A stretch of 64,000 bases of DNA, from positions 1-64,000 of the forward strand of contig NZ_RHOG01000005.1 of NCBI RefSeq assembly GCF_003946405.1. The letters run 5' to 3'. This DNA comes from Lacticaseibacillus yichunensis (GTDB lineage: Bacteria; Bacillota; Bacilli; Lactobacillales; Lactobacillaceae). This document shows positions 16,216 to 25,706 of the stretch, in pieces (position 1 is the first letter of the stretch; each line of letters starts with the position of its first letter). The notes under the pieces were generated by a model, which did no database searches, was not told the origin of the DNA, and saw nothing but the letters and a program-made list of their open reading frames with translations. The position numbers were made by a program, and so were the translations under genes.

Positions 16216-16926
16216 TTAGTCCGAGCTGGAATTTGTTGGCAAGAACGGCTGGATCATGTCCGCCAGGCTCTCGATGTTGCGCGTCTGAACGTACACCCGG
16301 CCGCGACCGTGGAAATGGTTGGCCAACCCCTCGCCTGTTTTGAAGCCGAGCGCCCCGCCGGCCGCGACGATGTTGTAATCCAGCGTGCTGGCCCAGGCGA
16401 CGACGTGGTTGTTGTCGATCACATAATCATTGGTGCCGTCCAGGTCGATCGGCAACAGCGCCCCGTATGCCGACACCAACATGGTCCCCGTGCCGCTGCT
16501 TTCCATAATGAAAAATCCGCCGGTGCCGCCGAACAGCGCGCCACTAGCCTTTTGGCGCACCATCGAATAACTGGCGGTGCTGTCCGCGGCCAAAAACGCG
16601 CCCGTGTTCAGGCGCCATTGATGCTCTGCGTCGACCGGCAGCTCGGTGATCTCACCGGGGTTGCCTGGCGCGATGGCGAGGTCCGCTCCATCTGCCGTCG
16701 CCGTTGCGGTGGTGATGAAGAAGGATTCGCCAGACGTGGCCGCGCGCCCGATCGCCGATAACAGGCCGCCGAACCCTTTTTTCCCATTACTATTCATGTG
16801 GCCGGCAAGATCGATGCGGTCGTTGTGATAGATCATCGCGCCGGATTCCAGCTGGACGCTTTCGCCCGCGTTCAGGTGAAGCAGCGCGATCGGAAACGGA
16901 TTGTCGCCTTGCAATTCGTAATTCAT
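16216..16926 (-). CDS. AIM24/TIGR00266 family protein
   Basis: Protein of 236 residues with the pattern of the AIM24/TIGR00266 family: NYELQGDNPFPIALLHLNAGESVQLESGAMIYH at the start, a Gly-rich central part (NSNGKKGFGGLLSAIGRA), an ESFFITTATA segment, and a C-terminal FKTGEGLANHFHGRGRVYVQTRN. The fold is related to the TRAP-like beta structure. The cellular role is not established. The start at 16926 has a GGAGGTGTC ribosome site; a longer frame adds five residues. Monocistronic. Confidence 0.9.
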   Translation of the reverse strand: MNYELQGDNPFPIALLHLNAGESVQLESGAMIYHNDRIDLAGHMNSNGKKGFGGLLSAIGRAATSGESFFITTATATADGADLAIAPGNPGEITELPVDAEHQWRLNTGAFLAADSTASYSMVRQKASGALFGGTGGFFIMESSGTGTMLVSAYGALLPIDLDGTNDYVIDNNHVVAWASTLDYNIVAAGGALGFKTGEGLANHFHGRGRVYVQTRNIESLADMIQPFLPTNSSSD

Positions 16927-16982
16927 TTTTGACACCTCCATTTGCGGTCAGTTTACCGTAAATGGGGCAAAAACAAAAGGAA

Positions 16983-17024
16983 CAAAAATGCGGCGTCCCG
17001 TTGGCCAGGGCGCCGCATTTTTGT
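16983..17024. terminator. Terminator of GH1 gene 1
   Basis: ATGCGGCG and CGCCGCAT form the stem, flanked by runs of A and T. It lies about 10 bp after the GH1 stop on the minus strand. Confidence 0.85.
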
Positions 17025-17034
17025 GACCTAGAAA

Positions 17035-18489
<1,455 letters not shown>

Positions 18490-18624
18490 TTAATTATCTT
18501 CTATAATAAAGCCAATATACACCATAACCGGTCCGACATACAAGGAAGCGGTCTCAGATAGCGCCTTCTTTTCGCGTCGCACGCGGCCAGCCCTTGCCCC
18601 AGCCGGCATCCGCTCGAGAATATT

Positions 18625-18653
18625 AAAAAAGCCAGGGCAATTTTGCCCCAGCT
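18625..18653 (-). terminator. Terminator of the PTS IIB-IIA operon
   Basis: The GCTGGGGCAA/TTGCCCTGGC stem is followed by T6 on the minus strand, about 70 bp past the IIA stop codon. Confidence 0.85.
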
Positions 18654-18721
18654 TCATCGCTACCGAGCTGTTTGCGAGACCATCACAGAACAACTCGTTA
18701 TTTGCGCTGTCAAAGCGAAGT

Positions 18722-19060
18722 TTACTTGGCTTCGTCTTTTGCCAGGCGCTTGTAGAGATCAACGATTTCACCCGCCAGATCGCGGAAGGTGATGCTGGTC
18801 ATCAAGTGGTCCTGGGAGTGTACCGTGAGCAAGGTGACAGTGGCATGCTCGCCGTTTGCTTCGGCGGTCAGCATCTTGGTCTGCGAGTTATGCGCGTCAA
18901 CTAAGAAACTGTCTGCTTCCTTGAGCTTGCTGTCTGCCAGGTCAAAATCACCAGTTTTAGCAGCTGCGATCGCTTCGAATGCGGAACTCTTCGCGTTGCC
19001 ACCATTGATGATGAGGCCCATGATTGCTTCCATGTTTTGGTCTTGTTCTTCTTCAGCCAT
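18722..19060 (-). CDS. PTS lactose/cellobiose-type IIA component
   Basis: Protein of 112 residues matching the Lac family IIA domain: EAIMGLIINGGNAKSSAFEAIAAAK, and the active-site His in LLTVHSQDHLM. It accepts phosphate from HPr and passes it to IIB. I chose the ATG at 19060, with GGAGAG upstream; a longer frame adds four residues. It follows the IIB gene after about 40 bp. No IIC permease gene lies in the window. Confidence 0.93.
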   Translation of the reverse strand: MAEEEQDQNMEAIMGLIINGGNAKSSAFEAIAAAKTGDFDLADSKLKEADSFLVDAHNSQTKMLTAEANGEHATVTLLTVHSQDHLMTSITFRDLAGEIVDLYKRLAKDEAK

Positions 19061-19098
19061 TGTTCTCTCCATTCACTGCGTTTAAAATGACGATGCGA

Positions 19099-19422
19099 TT
19101 ACTTTTGGAAACTGTCGATCGACGTGAGGGCTTCCTTGAGCACCTTTTCGCCGTTCATCATGCCGTAGTCCTGCATGTTGATGACTTCGACAGGAATATC
19201 AGAAACCTGAGCTTTGAACTGGTTCAGCATGTAACGAACCTGGGGTCCAAGCATTAAGATGTCTGGGTTCTTTTCCTTGAGCATGTGAGGGGCATCGGAT
19301 GAAGCGGTTGCAAAAATATCTGCATCAACACCTTCAGCCTGAGCTGCCTTTTGCATCTTCGCAACGAGCAGTGAAGTGGACATCCCGGCACTGCATACCA
19401 ACATAATGGTCTTGTCAGCCAT
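19099..19422 (-). CDS. PTS lactose/cellobiose-type IIB component
   Basis: Protein of 107 residues. The phosphorylation site Cys lies in MLVCSAGMSTSLLV (Cys about 10), and GPQVRYML is typical of the family. It carries the phosphoryl group from IIA to the sugar bound by IIC. First gene of a IIB-IIA operon, divergent from a GntR/UTRA regulator that probably controls it. Which sugar is transported depends on a IIC encoded elsewhere; a beta-glucoside is likely given the adjacent GH1 gene. Confidence 0.93.
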   Translation of the reverse strand: MADKTIMLVCSAGMSTSLLVAKMQKAAQAEGVDADIFATASSDAPHMLKEKNPDILMLGPQVRYMLNQFKAQVSDIPVEVINMQDYGMMNGEKVLKEALTSIDSFQK

Positions 19423-19457
19423 AACGTATCTCTCCCTTGATTTAAGCGTAAATTTTT

Positions 19458-19476
19458 GCGGTATTACTTAAACCGC
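19458..19476. promoter_or_regulatory. GntR-type operator and divergent promoter region
   Basis: The 19-bp near-palindrome GCGGTATTACTTAAACCGC overlaps the -35 (TTAAAC, 19468-19473) of the regulator gene. The -10 is TATAAT (19491-19496) after 17 nt. The site lies between the divergent PTS and regulator genes and could control both. Confidence 0.65.
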
Positions 19477-19552
19477 TTTCAACACAATGCTATAATAATA
19501 CGTGGGAACAAATTTTACAAGTACTTACCATTTAATTTTTTGGAGGCCTGTC

Positions 19553-20260
19553 ATGTATCACGAAATCGCAGAAGATCTGATTCGCGCCATCGAGGCTGGC
19601 AATTTTCACGACAAATTACCGACCGAACAGCAACTGATGAAACAATACGCCGTCAGCCGCAACACGATCAGGCGCGCGATCGACGTCGTCTACCAACGTG
19701 GCCTTCTTCGCCGGGTACAGGGATCAGGCTATTTCATCAACCAAACCCAATTGGAAAATAAGGCCACGCTCAACTTGTCCTTCGGCGTGGGGAAAAAATT
19801 GCTGGCAGGCGGTATTTTGACCAGCAAAGTCGTCACCTTCGACCGCGTCAAGGCCGGCGAGATCGACCTGGCCAGCCGACTGCGCATCGATGCGGACCTC
19901 GATCTATACCGAATCTTCCGGCTTCGCTACCTGAACGCGCAGCTTTACTGCTACGAACAGGCGTATTACATGCGGGACGTCATCCCGTTTCTTTCCACTG
20001 ACAGCATCAACTCCTCGATCTTGGATTTCGTGCGCGATACTTATGATATCGAGATCTCGTCGAGCGAGAACTTCATTTCCCAGGTCTCGCTTGAGCCGGA
20101 TCAGGCCGAACTGCTTCACGCGCCGGTCGGGACGCTAAAGATGATGCTCGAGCAGGTCAGCTACTCGAAAAACAATGTGCCGTTTAATTTCTCGCGGACG
20201 ATCTATGACTACCCGGGGCTGAACTTCTACTTCCACTCGGCCCACCTCGCGTCGAACTAG
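19553..20260 (+). CDS. GntR/UTRA transcriptional regulator
   Basis: Regulator of 235 residues. The winged helix (about 1-70) has YHEIAEDLIRAIEAGNFHDKLPTEQQLMKQYAVSRNTIRRAIDVVYQRGLLRRVQGSGYF. The UTRA effector domain (about 90-235) includes YRIFRLRYLNAQLYCYEQAYYM. Proteins of this type sense phosphorylated sugars. I chose the ATG at 19553, which follows TGGAGG. It is divergent to the PTS IIB-IIA operon and close to a GH1 gene, so a 6-phospho-beta-glucoside is a likely inducer. Confidence 0.92.
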   Translation: MYHEIAEDLIRAIEAGNFHDKLPTEQQLMKQYAVSRNTIRRAIDVVYQRGLLRRVQGSGYFINQTQLENKATLNLSFGVGKKLLAGGILTSKVVTFDRVKAGEIDLASRLRIDADLDLYRIFRLRYLNAQLYCYEQAYYMRDVIPFLSTDSINSSILDFVRDTYDIEISSSENFISQVSLEPDQAELLHAPVGTLKMMLEQVSYSKNNVPFNFSRTIYDYPGLNFYFHSAHLASN

Positions 20261-20357
20261 CGGGCTTCGCTTCTATCATCTCAGGTTGTGGGCTTTGCCT
20301 GCAACGATGGGCATGTTTGTGCGGTTTGGGATTCGAAAACCGTTTGAGGTATCGCCC

Positions 20358-20562
20358 GGGTGGACTCCGGCCAGAAATCGGCTGGCGACCGTAGTAGAGC
20401 GGCAAGCAACTTTGAGCCCGCTGGAAAGCGCGGTCTCAAAGCTCACTTTCGGTGTAAGCGGCACAGCCGCTAACACCGACGAGGGGGCTTGCTCTTGGCG
20501 TTAGGCATTTATGCCTTACGCCAAGACATGCGAAACGAGCCGTTTCTGGCCGGAGCCCACCC
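20358..20562 (+). repeat. Family A structured repeat, copy 2 (with inserted hairpin)
   Basis: Same outer arms and inner hairpins as copy 1, but 205 bp long. The extra part near 20491-20525 is itself a clean hairpin (CTTGGCGT, AGGCAT, ATGCCT, ACGCCAAG), so the element still folds. It is intergenic, after the GntR/UTRA gene. Confidence 0.8.
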
Positions 20563-20769
20563 TCATATCCAACTTTGAATTGATTCTAAACAAACTGGCA
20601 TCTTCGGGAAAGTGCGAATGCTGACCCAGCGCCATTGCGTAGCCCGCTTTTTAGTTCAGGTAAACTCAGCATGTGAAATTATAATGACTTGCAGCGCGAT
20701 ACCCGCTCAAGTCCTCTGCCACGCCTTTCCTCGCCGCTTTCGCATGCGGCAAGTCCCCGTCGACTGCAC
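20563..20769. other. Intergenic spacer
   Basis: About 200 bp between family A copy 2 and the terminator of the putative sRNA. No recognisable gene. Confidence 0.5.
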
Positions 20770-21259
20770 AAAAAAAGGCCGATCCAGCCGTCTCACTCGA
20801 CTGGATCGGTCTATTTTGTTCCTGTTACCGATGCAACATCCCCAGGCGGGCGTCACGCCGCTTGGGTCGATCTTTGGTTCGGGTCAGGGCGTCTGTTCAG
20901 CGGCCCTCGTTTGTCAGATTGGTCCTGGCCGTTTGACCGCACTTAATACGGCCTTGATGAAGGGATTTTTTTAGATCTCCCAAATCGTTGTTTTCCAACT
21001 CGTTAGGGGGACGTGATCGGCGTCCCAGCCCGCAGTGGTACCGGGCTTTTCCGGAAGTACTTGTTCATTTGCCTGGTGTACCCAGGGTGACTAGGCAGGT
21101 TGGCCTTCCCAGTGACGGTCGCCGTCTTGCTGCGAGTCCGATTTTTTGGTGCCGCGGTGGGCTCCGGAAGAATCACCGCGCGTCGTCTCGTCCAAGACAC
21201 GGGGTCTTGCAACAAACTGCGCCATTTTCCGGCCACCTTGCAGCACCCATTCTTAAGAT
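20770..21259 (-). ncRNA. Candidate non-coding RNA (about 490 nt) with CcpA-type promoter
   Basis: An orphan transcription unit. A near-perfect minus-strand promoter (21266-21294) would start transcription near 21259. A strong terminator (CCGATCCAG with CTGGATCGG, then T7, about 20770-20815) would end it. Frames inside (up to 86 codons) lack ribosome sites and known motifs. The RNA contains a C-rich stretch (GTCCCCCTAACG, about 21004-21015) that could pair with ribosome sites. Repression by CcpA is suggested by the cre-like site. I do not recognise it as RNase P RNA, tmRNA, 6S or SRP RNA. Confidence 0.5.
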
Positions 21260-21265
21260 GCAAAA

Positions 21266-21294
21266 AGTATAAACCCGAAAGCGCTTACTGTCAA
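21266..21294 (-). promoter_or_regulatory. Orphan promoter with embedded cre-like site
   Basis: TTGACA (21289-21294), 17 nt, TATACT (21266-21271) on the minus strand. The spacer is filled by AGTAAGCGCTTTCG, whose core AAGCGCTT is that of a cre site; only the outermost bases deviate. It points away from the GH2 gene, into a region with no gene. Confidence 0.75.
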
Positions 21295-21401
21295 CTATTT
21301 TTCAACAATTATTTTGTGCACGTCCGGTTGTGAAAAACGCCACAGTAACGCGGCTCATTGGCGTTTTATCAGGTCCCGTTTTGCCAGCAAGCCGCAGCCA
21401 G

Positions 21402-23153
21402 TTAGACCCCACTTTGTGCAGCTTCGAACGTCGTTTGGAGGTCTGCATTCAAAGCGGCAAGCGCGGCTGGATCAATTTTGCAGACGGCGCGATCGAAGGT
21501 CCACAGGCCGTTGATCTCATCCTCGACATCGCTGACCTGGGTGTAGATCGCGACGGCCAGGCCTCGCGGAATATTCGCGCGCACGTGACTGTGATAAAGC
21601 TTGGTCAAGGCCGAAAGCAATGCCGCTGGATCTGCAAGGGACTTGTACCCAAATGCCCGGTCGACCTGAATGTGGTTTGGCACCGCCAGCGCGTACCCGC
21701 CAAATTCGGTGAGGGCCTGAATGCGCGCACCCGCGTTTTTCACCAGGCGAAACGGCTTGTAGTAACTATGATGGCTGCGAAAATCGCCGCTGCCTTGATC
21801 GTACCAACCCGAGGCTTGATCCACCAAACGCGTCGGATCGCGCCATGCCACCTCTGCCGCGATCTCATTGGCGGAAAATTGCCCCCAACCCTCATTGAAC
21901 GGGACCCAGGTGCAAATGCTGACGGTATTTTTCAACAGATCGAGTGTGCGCTGGGCGTCGCGCAAGTAGACCGCCCGGCTGCGCGCCTCCCCGCGGCCCA
22001 GCAGCGCCGGATCCTGGTCGGAAAAATGGGCGCCGACGAATGGCAAAATACGAATCAGCCAATCATTATATGGCCCGCCGCCGGAAACAAAATCCTGCCA
22101 GACCAAGATGCCCAACCGGTCGCAGTGGTAATACCAGCGTAGCGGCTCGATCTTGATGTGTTTGCGCAGCATGTTGAAGCCCATTTCCTTGATCGCAGTG
22201 AGTTCGCGGACCACCGCGGCGTCGGACGGCGGGGTGTAAAGGCCGGCTGCCCAGTAGCCCTGGTCGAGCAGACCGGATTGGAAAAATGGCTGCCCGTTCA
22301 GCAAAAACGCCGGCCGCCCCGCCGCATCCAGGCCGCGGGCAAAACTGCGCAGGCCAAAATAGCTTTGCGCCTGATCGTCATCGGCCGTGATCACCACATC
22401 GTACAAAAATGGGTCGGCCGGGGTCCATAGATGCGGCCGAGGGAGCGACACGGTCACGTAGCCGCTTGCCGGGTCGATCGGCGCGCCGGCAACCGGTTCC
22501 CCATCGGCCAGCACCTGCACGGTCAGCGCAGACGCCGGCCGATTTGTCGTCAGCGCAACAGTCACCGCTCCGGCGGCCACATCCGGCGTGATCGTCAGGT
22601 CGGTCAAATAGGTCGCAGGCACCACTTCCAGCCAGACCGTCTGCCAGATTCCACTTTGCGGCGTATACCACATGCCGCCATGCGCCAATTTTTGCTTGCC
22701 GTATGCTTCCAGGCCTTGGTCGCTGTGATCCTGCACGGCGACGATCAACTCGACGTCCCGCGGCGCGGCCCCGCCTGTAATTTCCACTGTGAACGGCCAG
22801 TACCCGCCTCGGTGCGTCACCCGCAACTGCCGATCCACAAAGACCCGGCAGAATTGATCCACCGCCCCGAAATGTAGCAGCACATGCGCCCCGGCTTCAA
22901 CCGCCGGCACCGTCACCGTTCGCTTGTACCACAGGGTCTGAGTCGGCGAAACCGGCCGCTGCACCCCTGAGGCCTTGGTCTCCGGCGAATACGGCACCAG
23001 GATCAGGCCGTCGTATTGCGTCGGTTCCTGCGCCATCTCGGTGATCGCGTATTGCCACCAACCGTTGAGATTCTGCCAGGTCGGCCGCTGAAGCTGGGGC
23101 CGCGGGTAATCATCCAGCGGCAAGGTTTTTTCATTATGAATTTTGTTTTCCAT
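21402..23153 (-). CDS. Glycoside hydrolase family 2 enzyme (short type)
   Basis: GH2 enzyme of 583 residues. An N-terminal sugar-binding domain (QRPTWQNLNGWWQYAI, LWYKRTVTVP, HRGGYWPFTVEI), an Ig-like domain, and a TIM barrel (from about 305) starting GQPFFQSGLLDQGYW. Catalytic acid/base Glu in VPFNEGWGQF and nucleophile Glu in ALTEFGGYA. Specificity (beta-galactosidase, glucuronidase, mannosidase or other) cannot be told. Without a signal peptide it acts in the cytoplasm. It is shorter than LacZ, and lies 21 bp after a GntR/UTRA regulator in an operon. Confidence 0.9.
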   Translation of the reverse strand: MENKIHNEKTLPLDDYPRPQLQRPTWQNLNGWWQYAITEMAQEPTQYDGLILVPYSPETKASGVQRPVSPTQTLWYKRTVTVPAVEAGAHVLLHFGAVDQFCRVFVDRQLRVTHRGGYWPFTVEITGGAAPRDVELIVAVQDHSDQGLEAYGKQKLAHGGMWYTPQSGIWQTVWLEVVPATYLTDLTITPDVAAGAVTVALTTNRPASALTVQVLADGEPVAGAPIDPASGYVTVSLPRPHLWTPADPFLYDVVITADDDQAQSYFGLRSFARGLDAAGRPAFLLNGQPFFQSGLLDQGYWAAGLYTPPSDAAVVRELTAIKEMGFNMLRKHIKIEPLRWYYHCDRLGILVWQDFVSGGGPYNDWLIRILPFVGAHFSDQDPALLGRGEARSRAVYLRDAQRTLDLLKNTVSICTWVPFNEGWGQFSANEIAAEVAWRDPTRLVDQASGWYDQGSGDFRSHHSYYKPFRLVKNAGARIQALTEFGGYALAVPNHIQVDRAFGYKSLADPAALLSALTKLYHSHVRANIPRGLAVAIYTQVSDVEDEINGLWTFDRAVCKIDPAALAALNADLQTTFEAAQSGV

Positions 23154-23174
23154 GTCCCCGCCTCCAGGTTTGCG

Positions 23175-23888
23175 TCACAGCGTTACATCGGCCACGATGC
23201 GACTGGTCTTAAATGGAAAATGGCTCTCAGAATACTCGAAGGGCTCGCCGCTGTCGGTATACGCCACTTGCTTGATCACGAGCACCGGTTCGCCGATGCG
23301 CTTGGCCACGCCGGCCGTGACATCGGGCATCCCCGCTTCGATCGCAAACACCTGACGATGGGCCCCGGCGATCTCGATCTCCGCCACATCGCGCAGATAG
23401 CTGTACAGCGAGCCCAGCAGCACCTGCTCCGTCAGGGTCGCGATCTTGGTCGGCATGATCGTATGTTCATAGGCGTATACCTTTTTATCCAGATAGCGCA
23501 CGCGGCGAATGTCGTAGACCGGCGTGCCGCTGTCGATCAGGAGATTTTCCTCCTCATCCGGCGCAGGTAGCCGCGCCTCCAGCCCAAGCACAAGGCTTGA
23601 GACTTGGCGGTCCTGGTAGGTAAAAGTGGTCCCCAGCGGCGCTTCGATGCTGGCGGCTTGGCGCGCGGCGTTGGGGTTGTAGTCCTTGCGTAAAAATGTG
23701 CCGGCGCCGCGTTTTGTGTAAACGACCCCTTCGATGATCAGGCTTTGAATCGCCTTGCGAATGGTGATGCGGGTCGTGTCGAATTGCTTGGCCAGTGTTT
23801 CTTGATCCGGTAACTGGGCGCCTGGGGCATAGGTGCCGTCGGTGAAAAGCGCCTGCAGTTTTTCTGCGATCTCTTGATATTTATACAT
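23175..23888 (-). CDS. GntR/UTRA transcriptional regulator, operon with GH2
   Basis: Regulator of 237 residues. Winged helix at 1-70 (MYKYQEIAEKLQALFTDGTYAPGAQLPDQETLAKQFDTTRITIRKAIQSL) and a UTRA domain at about 85-235 (VYDIRRVRYLDKKVYAYEHTIMP). First gene of an operon with the GH2 enzyme. It probably represses the operon and is released by a phosphorylated sugar. The divergent GH1 gene (24236) may share its control. A family B repeat unit occupies the region just upstream of the start. Confidence 0.92.
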   Translation of the reverse strand: MYKYQEIAEKLQALFTDGTYAPGAQLPDQETLAKQFDTTRITIRKAIQSLIIEGVVYTKRGAGTFLRKDYNPNAARQAASIEAPLGTTFTYQDRQVSSLVLGLEARLPAPDEEENLLIDSGTPVYDIRRVRYLDKKVYAYEHTIMPTKIATLTEQVLLGSLYSYLRDVAEIEIAGAHRQVFAIEAGMPDVTAGVAKRIGEPVLVIKQVAYTDSGEPFEYSESHFPFKTSRIVADVTL

Positions 23889-23901
23889 GTGTGTCTCCTT
23901 C

Positions 23902-24022
23902 TAGTCAGGCTACAGCTCGCATGGTGGAAACATCTAGGCGGCTCAGGGGCTCGGTGGCCAGGACCGCCACCAAGTCTCTGAGCCGACCTAACTGTTCCAG
24001 CATCCGGCGAGCTTCCGCACCC
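23902..24022 (-). repeat. Family B structured repeat, single unit
   Basis: Read on the minus strand, the unit starts with AAAAAGGGTGCGGA and ends with a form of AGCCTGACT. In between are paired arms: GCTCGC with GCGAGC, TGGAACA with TGTTTCCA, GGCTCAG with CTGAGCC, and a terminal GGTGGC with GCCACC. It lies between the divergent gntR and GH1 genes, close to the gntR start. The same layout is seen at 28883-29176 and 52906-53494. Confidence 0.8.
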
Positions 24023-24172
24023 TTTTTATGCGCCATGAATGGCGGTGGCGCCCGATTTTCCACTCGTCATCTATGGGCTTGAGCGAATGCTGGCGAGTAT
24101 CCGTCAGTCATAGTCTATGCCTTCGCTTTGCATTTCGCCACAAAATAGTATATACATTTATTTGAAAGCGTG

Positions 24173-24202
24173 TTTACAGCGGTCGCGGGAGGCCGTTATA
24201 AT
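24173..24202 (+). promoter_or_regulatory. Promoter of GH1 gene 2
   Basis: TTTACA (24173-24178), 18 nt, TATAAT (24197-24202). A cre-like TGAAAGCG precedes the -35 at 24163-24170. The start codon follows after about 33 bp. Confidence 0.65.
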
Positions 24203-24235
24203 GAGGACAGCACACAATTGAAGGGAGTCCAACAA

Positions 24236-25609
24236 ATGGGACAAGCATTGCCAAAAGGGTTTCTCTGGGGGAATTCGACCTCCAGCATGCAGACAGAAGG
24301 CGGCTGGAACGAAGGCGGCAAGGGCAAGTCAGTCTATGACGTGCGCCCAGCCACGGAAAATTCGAGCGATTGGAAGGTCGCGATCGATGAATACCACGAT
24401 TTCGATGAAGACTTCGATCTGATGGCGGCCGCGGGCATGACTTGCTATCGGTTCCAGATCTCCTGGAGTCGCGTCTGCCCGACCGGCGACGGGGATTTCA
24501 ATGAGGAAGGCATCGCGTTTTACGACCGCTTGATCGATGGCCTCATCGCGCGCCACATCACCCCGATGATCTGCCTGTATCATTTCGATATGCCGCTGGC
24601 GCTGGCGGAAAAAGAGAACGGCTTTTTGAGTCGGCATGTGACCAACGCCTTCATTCGCTTTGGCAAGGAAATGATTGACCGCTTTGCCGATAAGGTGCCC
24701 TACTGGATCGTTTTCAACGAGCAAAACCTCTATTCAACGACCTACGCCAAGCATTACGCTGGCGTGCTGGAAGGCGGCGACACGGATCAGGAGATCTTCA
24801 CCATCGCCCATCACGTGATGATCGCGCATGTCGAGATCGCCAACTACCTGCATGCGCATTCCACGGCCCAGATCGGCGGGATGCTCGCGTATGAGGAATG
24901 CTACCCGGCGACAAACAATCCGGAAGATATTTTGTTCGCGCGCCAGATCAACGAATTCTTCAATCGCAACCTACTGGATGTCTATGCCCATGGCCGCTAC
25001 TCCAATGAAGTGTTGACCTTCATCAAGAACCACGACATCGACATGGACTTCACGGCCGCCGACCAAGCGCAATTCGACCAGGTGAAAACAGACTTCATCG
25101 CGTTTTCCTATTACCGCAGCGATTCCATCGACTCGACGAAGGTCCCGGTGGGCACGGTGCCGACGCGCTACCTTGATTATGGTGGCGTGCCGAACAAGTA
25201 CACGCGCTATAACGAATGGGGCTGGAACGTCGATCCACTGGGCTTCCGCGACATCCTGAGCAAGGTCTACAACGAATACGGCATTCCGATGTTCCCAATC
25301 GAAAACGGCATCGGCGTCCGCGAAAACTATCAGGGCAAAGAGATTCAGGACGACTATCGCATTCAGTACCATCGCGTCCATCTTGAAGCACTGCGCGACG
25401 CGGTTCAGCAGGATGGCGTCAAGGTGCTCGGGTATCTCGGCTGGGGCCTCATCGACATTCCAAGCTCCGGTGGCAACTTCGACAAACGCTACGGCATGGT
25501 CTACGTGAACCGCACCAACCACGACCTGCTGGACATGAAGCGCGTGCCGAAGAAGTCGTACGGCTGGTTCAAACACGTCATTGAGAGCAACGGCGCGGAT
25601 CTGGATTAA
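24236..25609 (+). CDS. GH1 family beta-glycosidase (second copy)
   Basis: GH1 enzyme of 457 residues. N-terminal LPKGFLWGNSTSSMQTEGGW, acid/base Glu in WIVFNEQNLY, nucleophile Glu in MFPIENGIGVREN, and SSGGNFDKRYGMVYVN near the C-terminus, again fitting 6-phospho-sugar binding. It diverges clearly from the GH1 enzyme at 17035 (about 40% by eye), so it probably has another substrate. The ATG at 24236 follows AAGGGAG. It is monocistronic, opposite the gntR-GH2 operon. Confidence 0.92.
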   Translation: MGQALPKGFLWGNSTSSMQTEGGWNEGGKGKSVYDVRPATENSSDWKVAIDEYHDFDEDFDLMAAAGMTCYRFQISWSRVCPTGDGDFNEEGIAFYDRLIDGLIARHITPMICLYHFDMPLALAEKENGFLSRHVTNAFIRFGKEMIDRFADKVPYWIVFNEQNLYSTTYAKHYAGVLEGGDTDQEIFTIAHHVMIAHVEIANYLHAHSTAQIGGMLAYEECYPATNNPEDILFARQINEFFNRNLLDVYAHGRYSNEVLTFIKNHDIDMDFTAADQAQFDQVKTDFIAFSYYRSDSIDSTKVPVGTVPTRYLDYGGVPNKYTRYNEWGWNVDPLGFRDILSKVYNEYGIPMFPIENGIGVRENYQGKEIQDDYRIQYHRVHLEALRDAVQQDGVKVLGYLGWGLIDIPSSGGNFDKRYGMVYVNRTNHDLLDMKRVPKKSYGWFKHVIESNGADLD

Positions 25610-25619
25610 TTTTGAAATG

Positions 25620-25657
25620 GACAAAAAAAGCGTTGGGCCTAGGCTCAGCGCTTTTTG
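25620..25657. terminator. Bidirectional terminator between GH1 gene 2 and the SGNH hydrolase
   Basis: AGCGTTGGGCC and GGCTCAGCGCT form the stem, flanked by A and T runs. Confidence 0.85.
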
Positions 25658-25706
25658 GTTGGCTTCTGGTTGCCGGCAGTGGCCGCCGTCCGCCACCGAT
25701 TTTTCC

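Noticed and set aside
18490-18771. Minus-strand frame of 93 codons
   Set aside because: It overlaps the end of PTS IIA and crosses its terminator; no ribosome site.
20612-21272. Degraded transposase in the gap between gntR and GH2
   Set aside because: I looked for transposase-like motifs in all frames and saw none; the promoter and terminator fit a non-coding RNA better.
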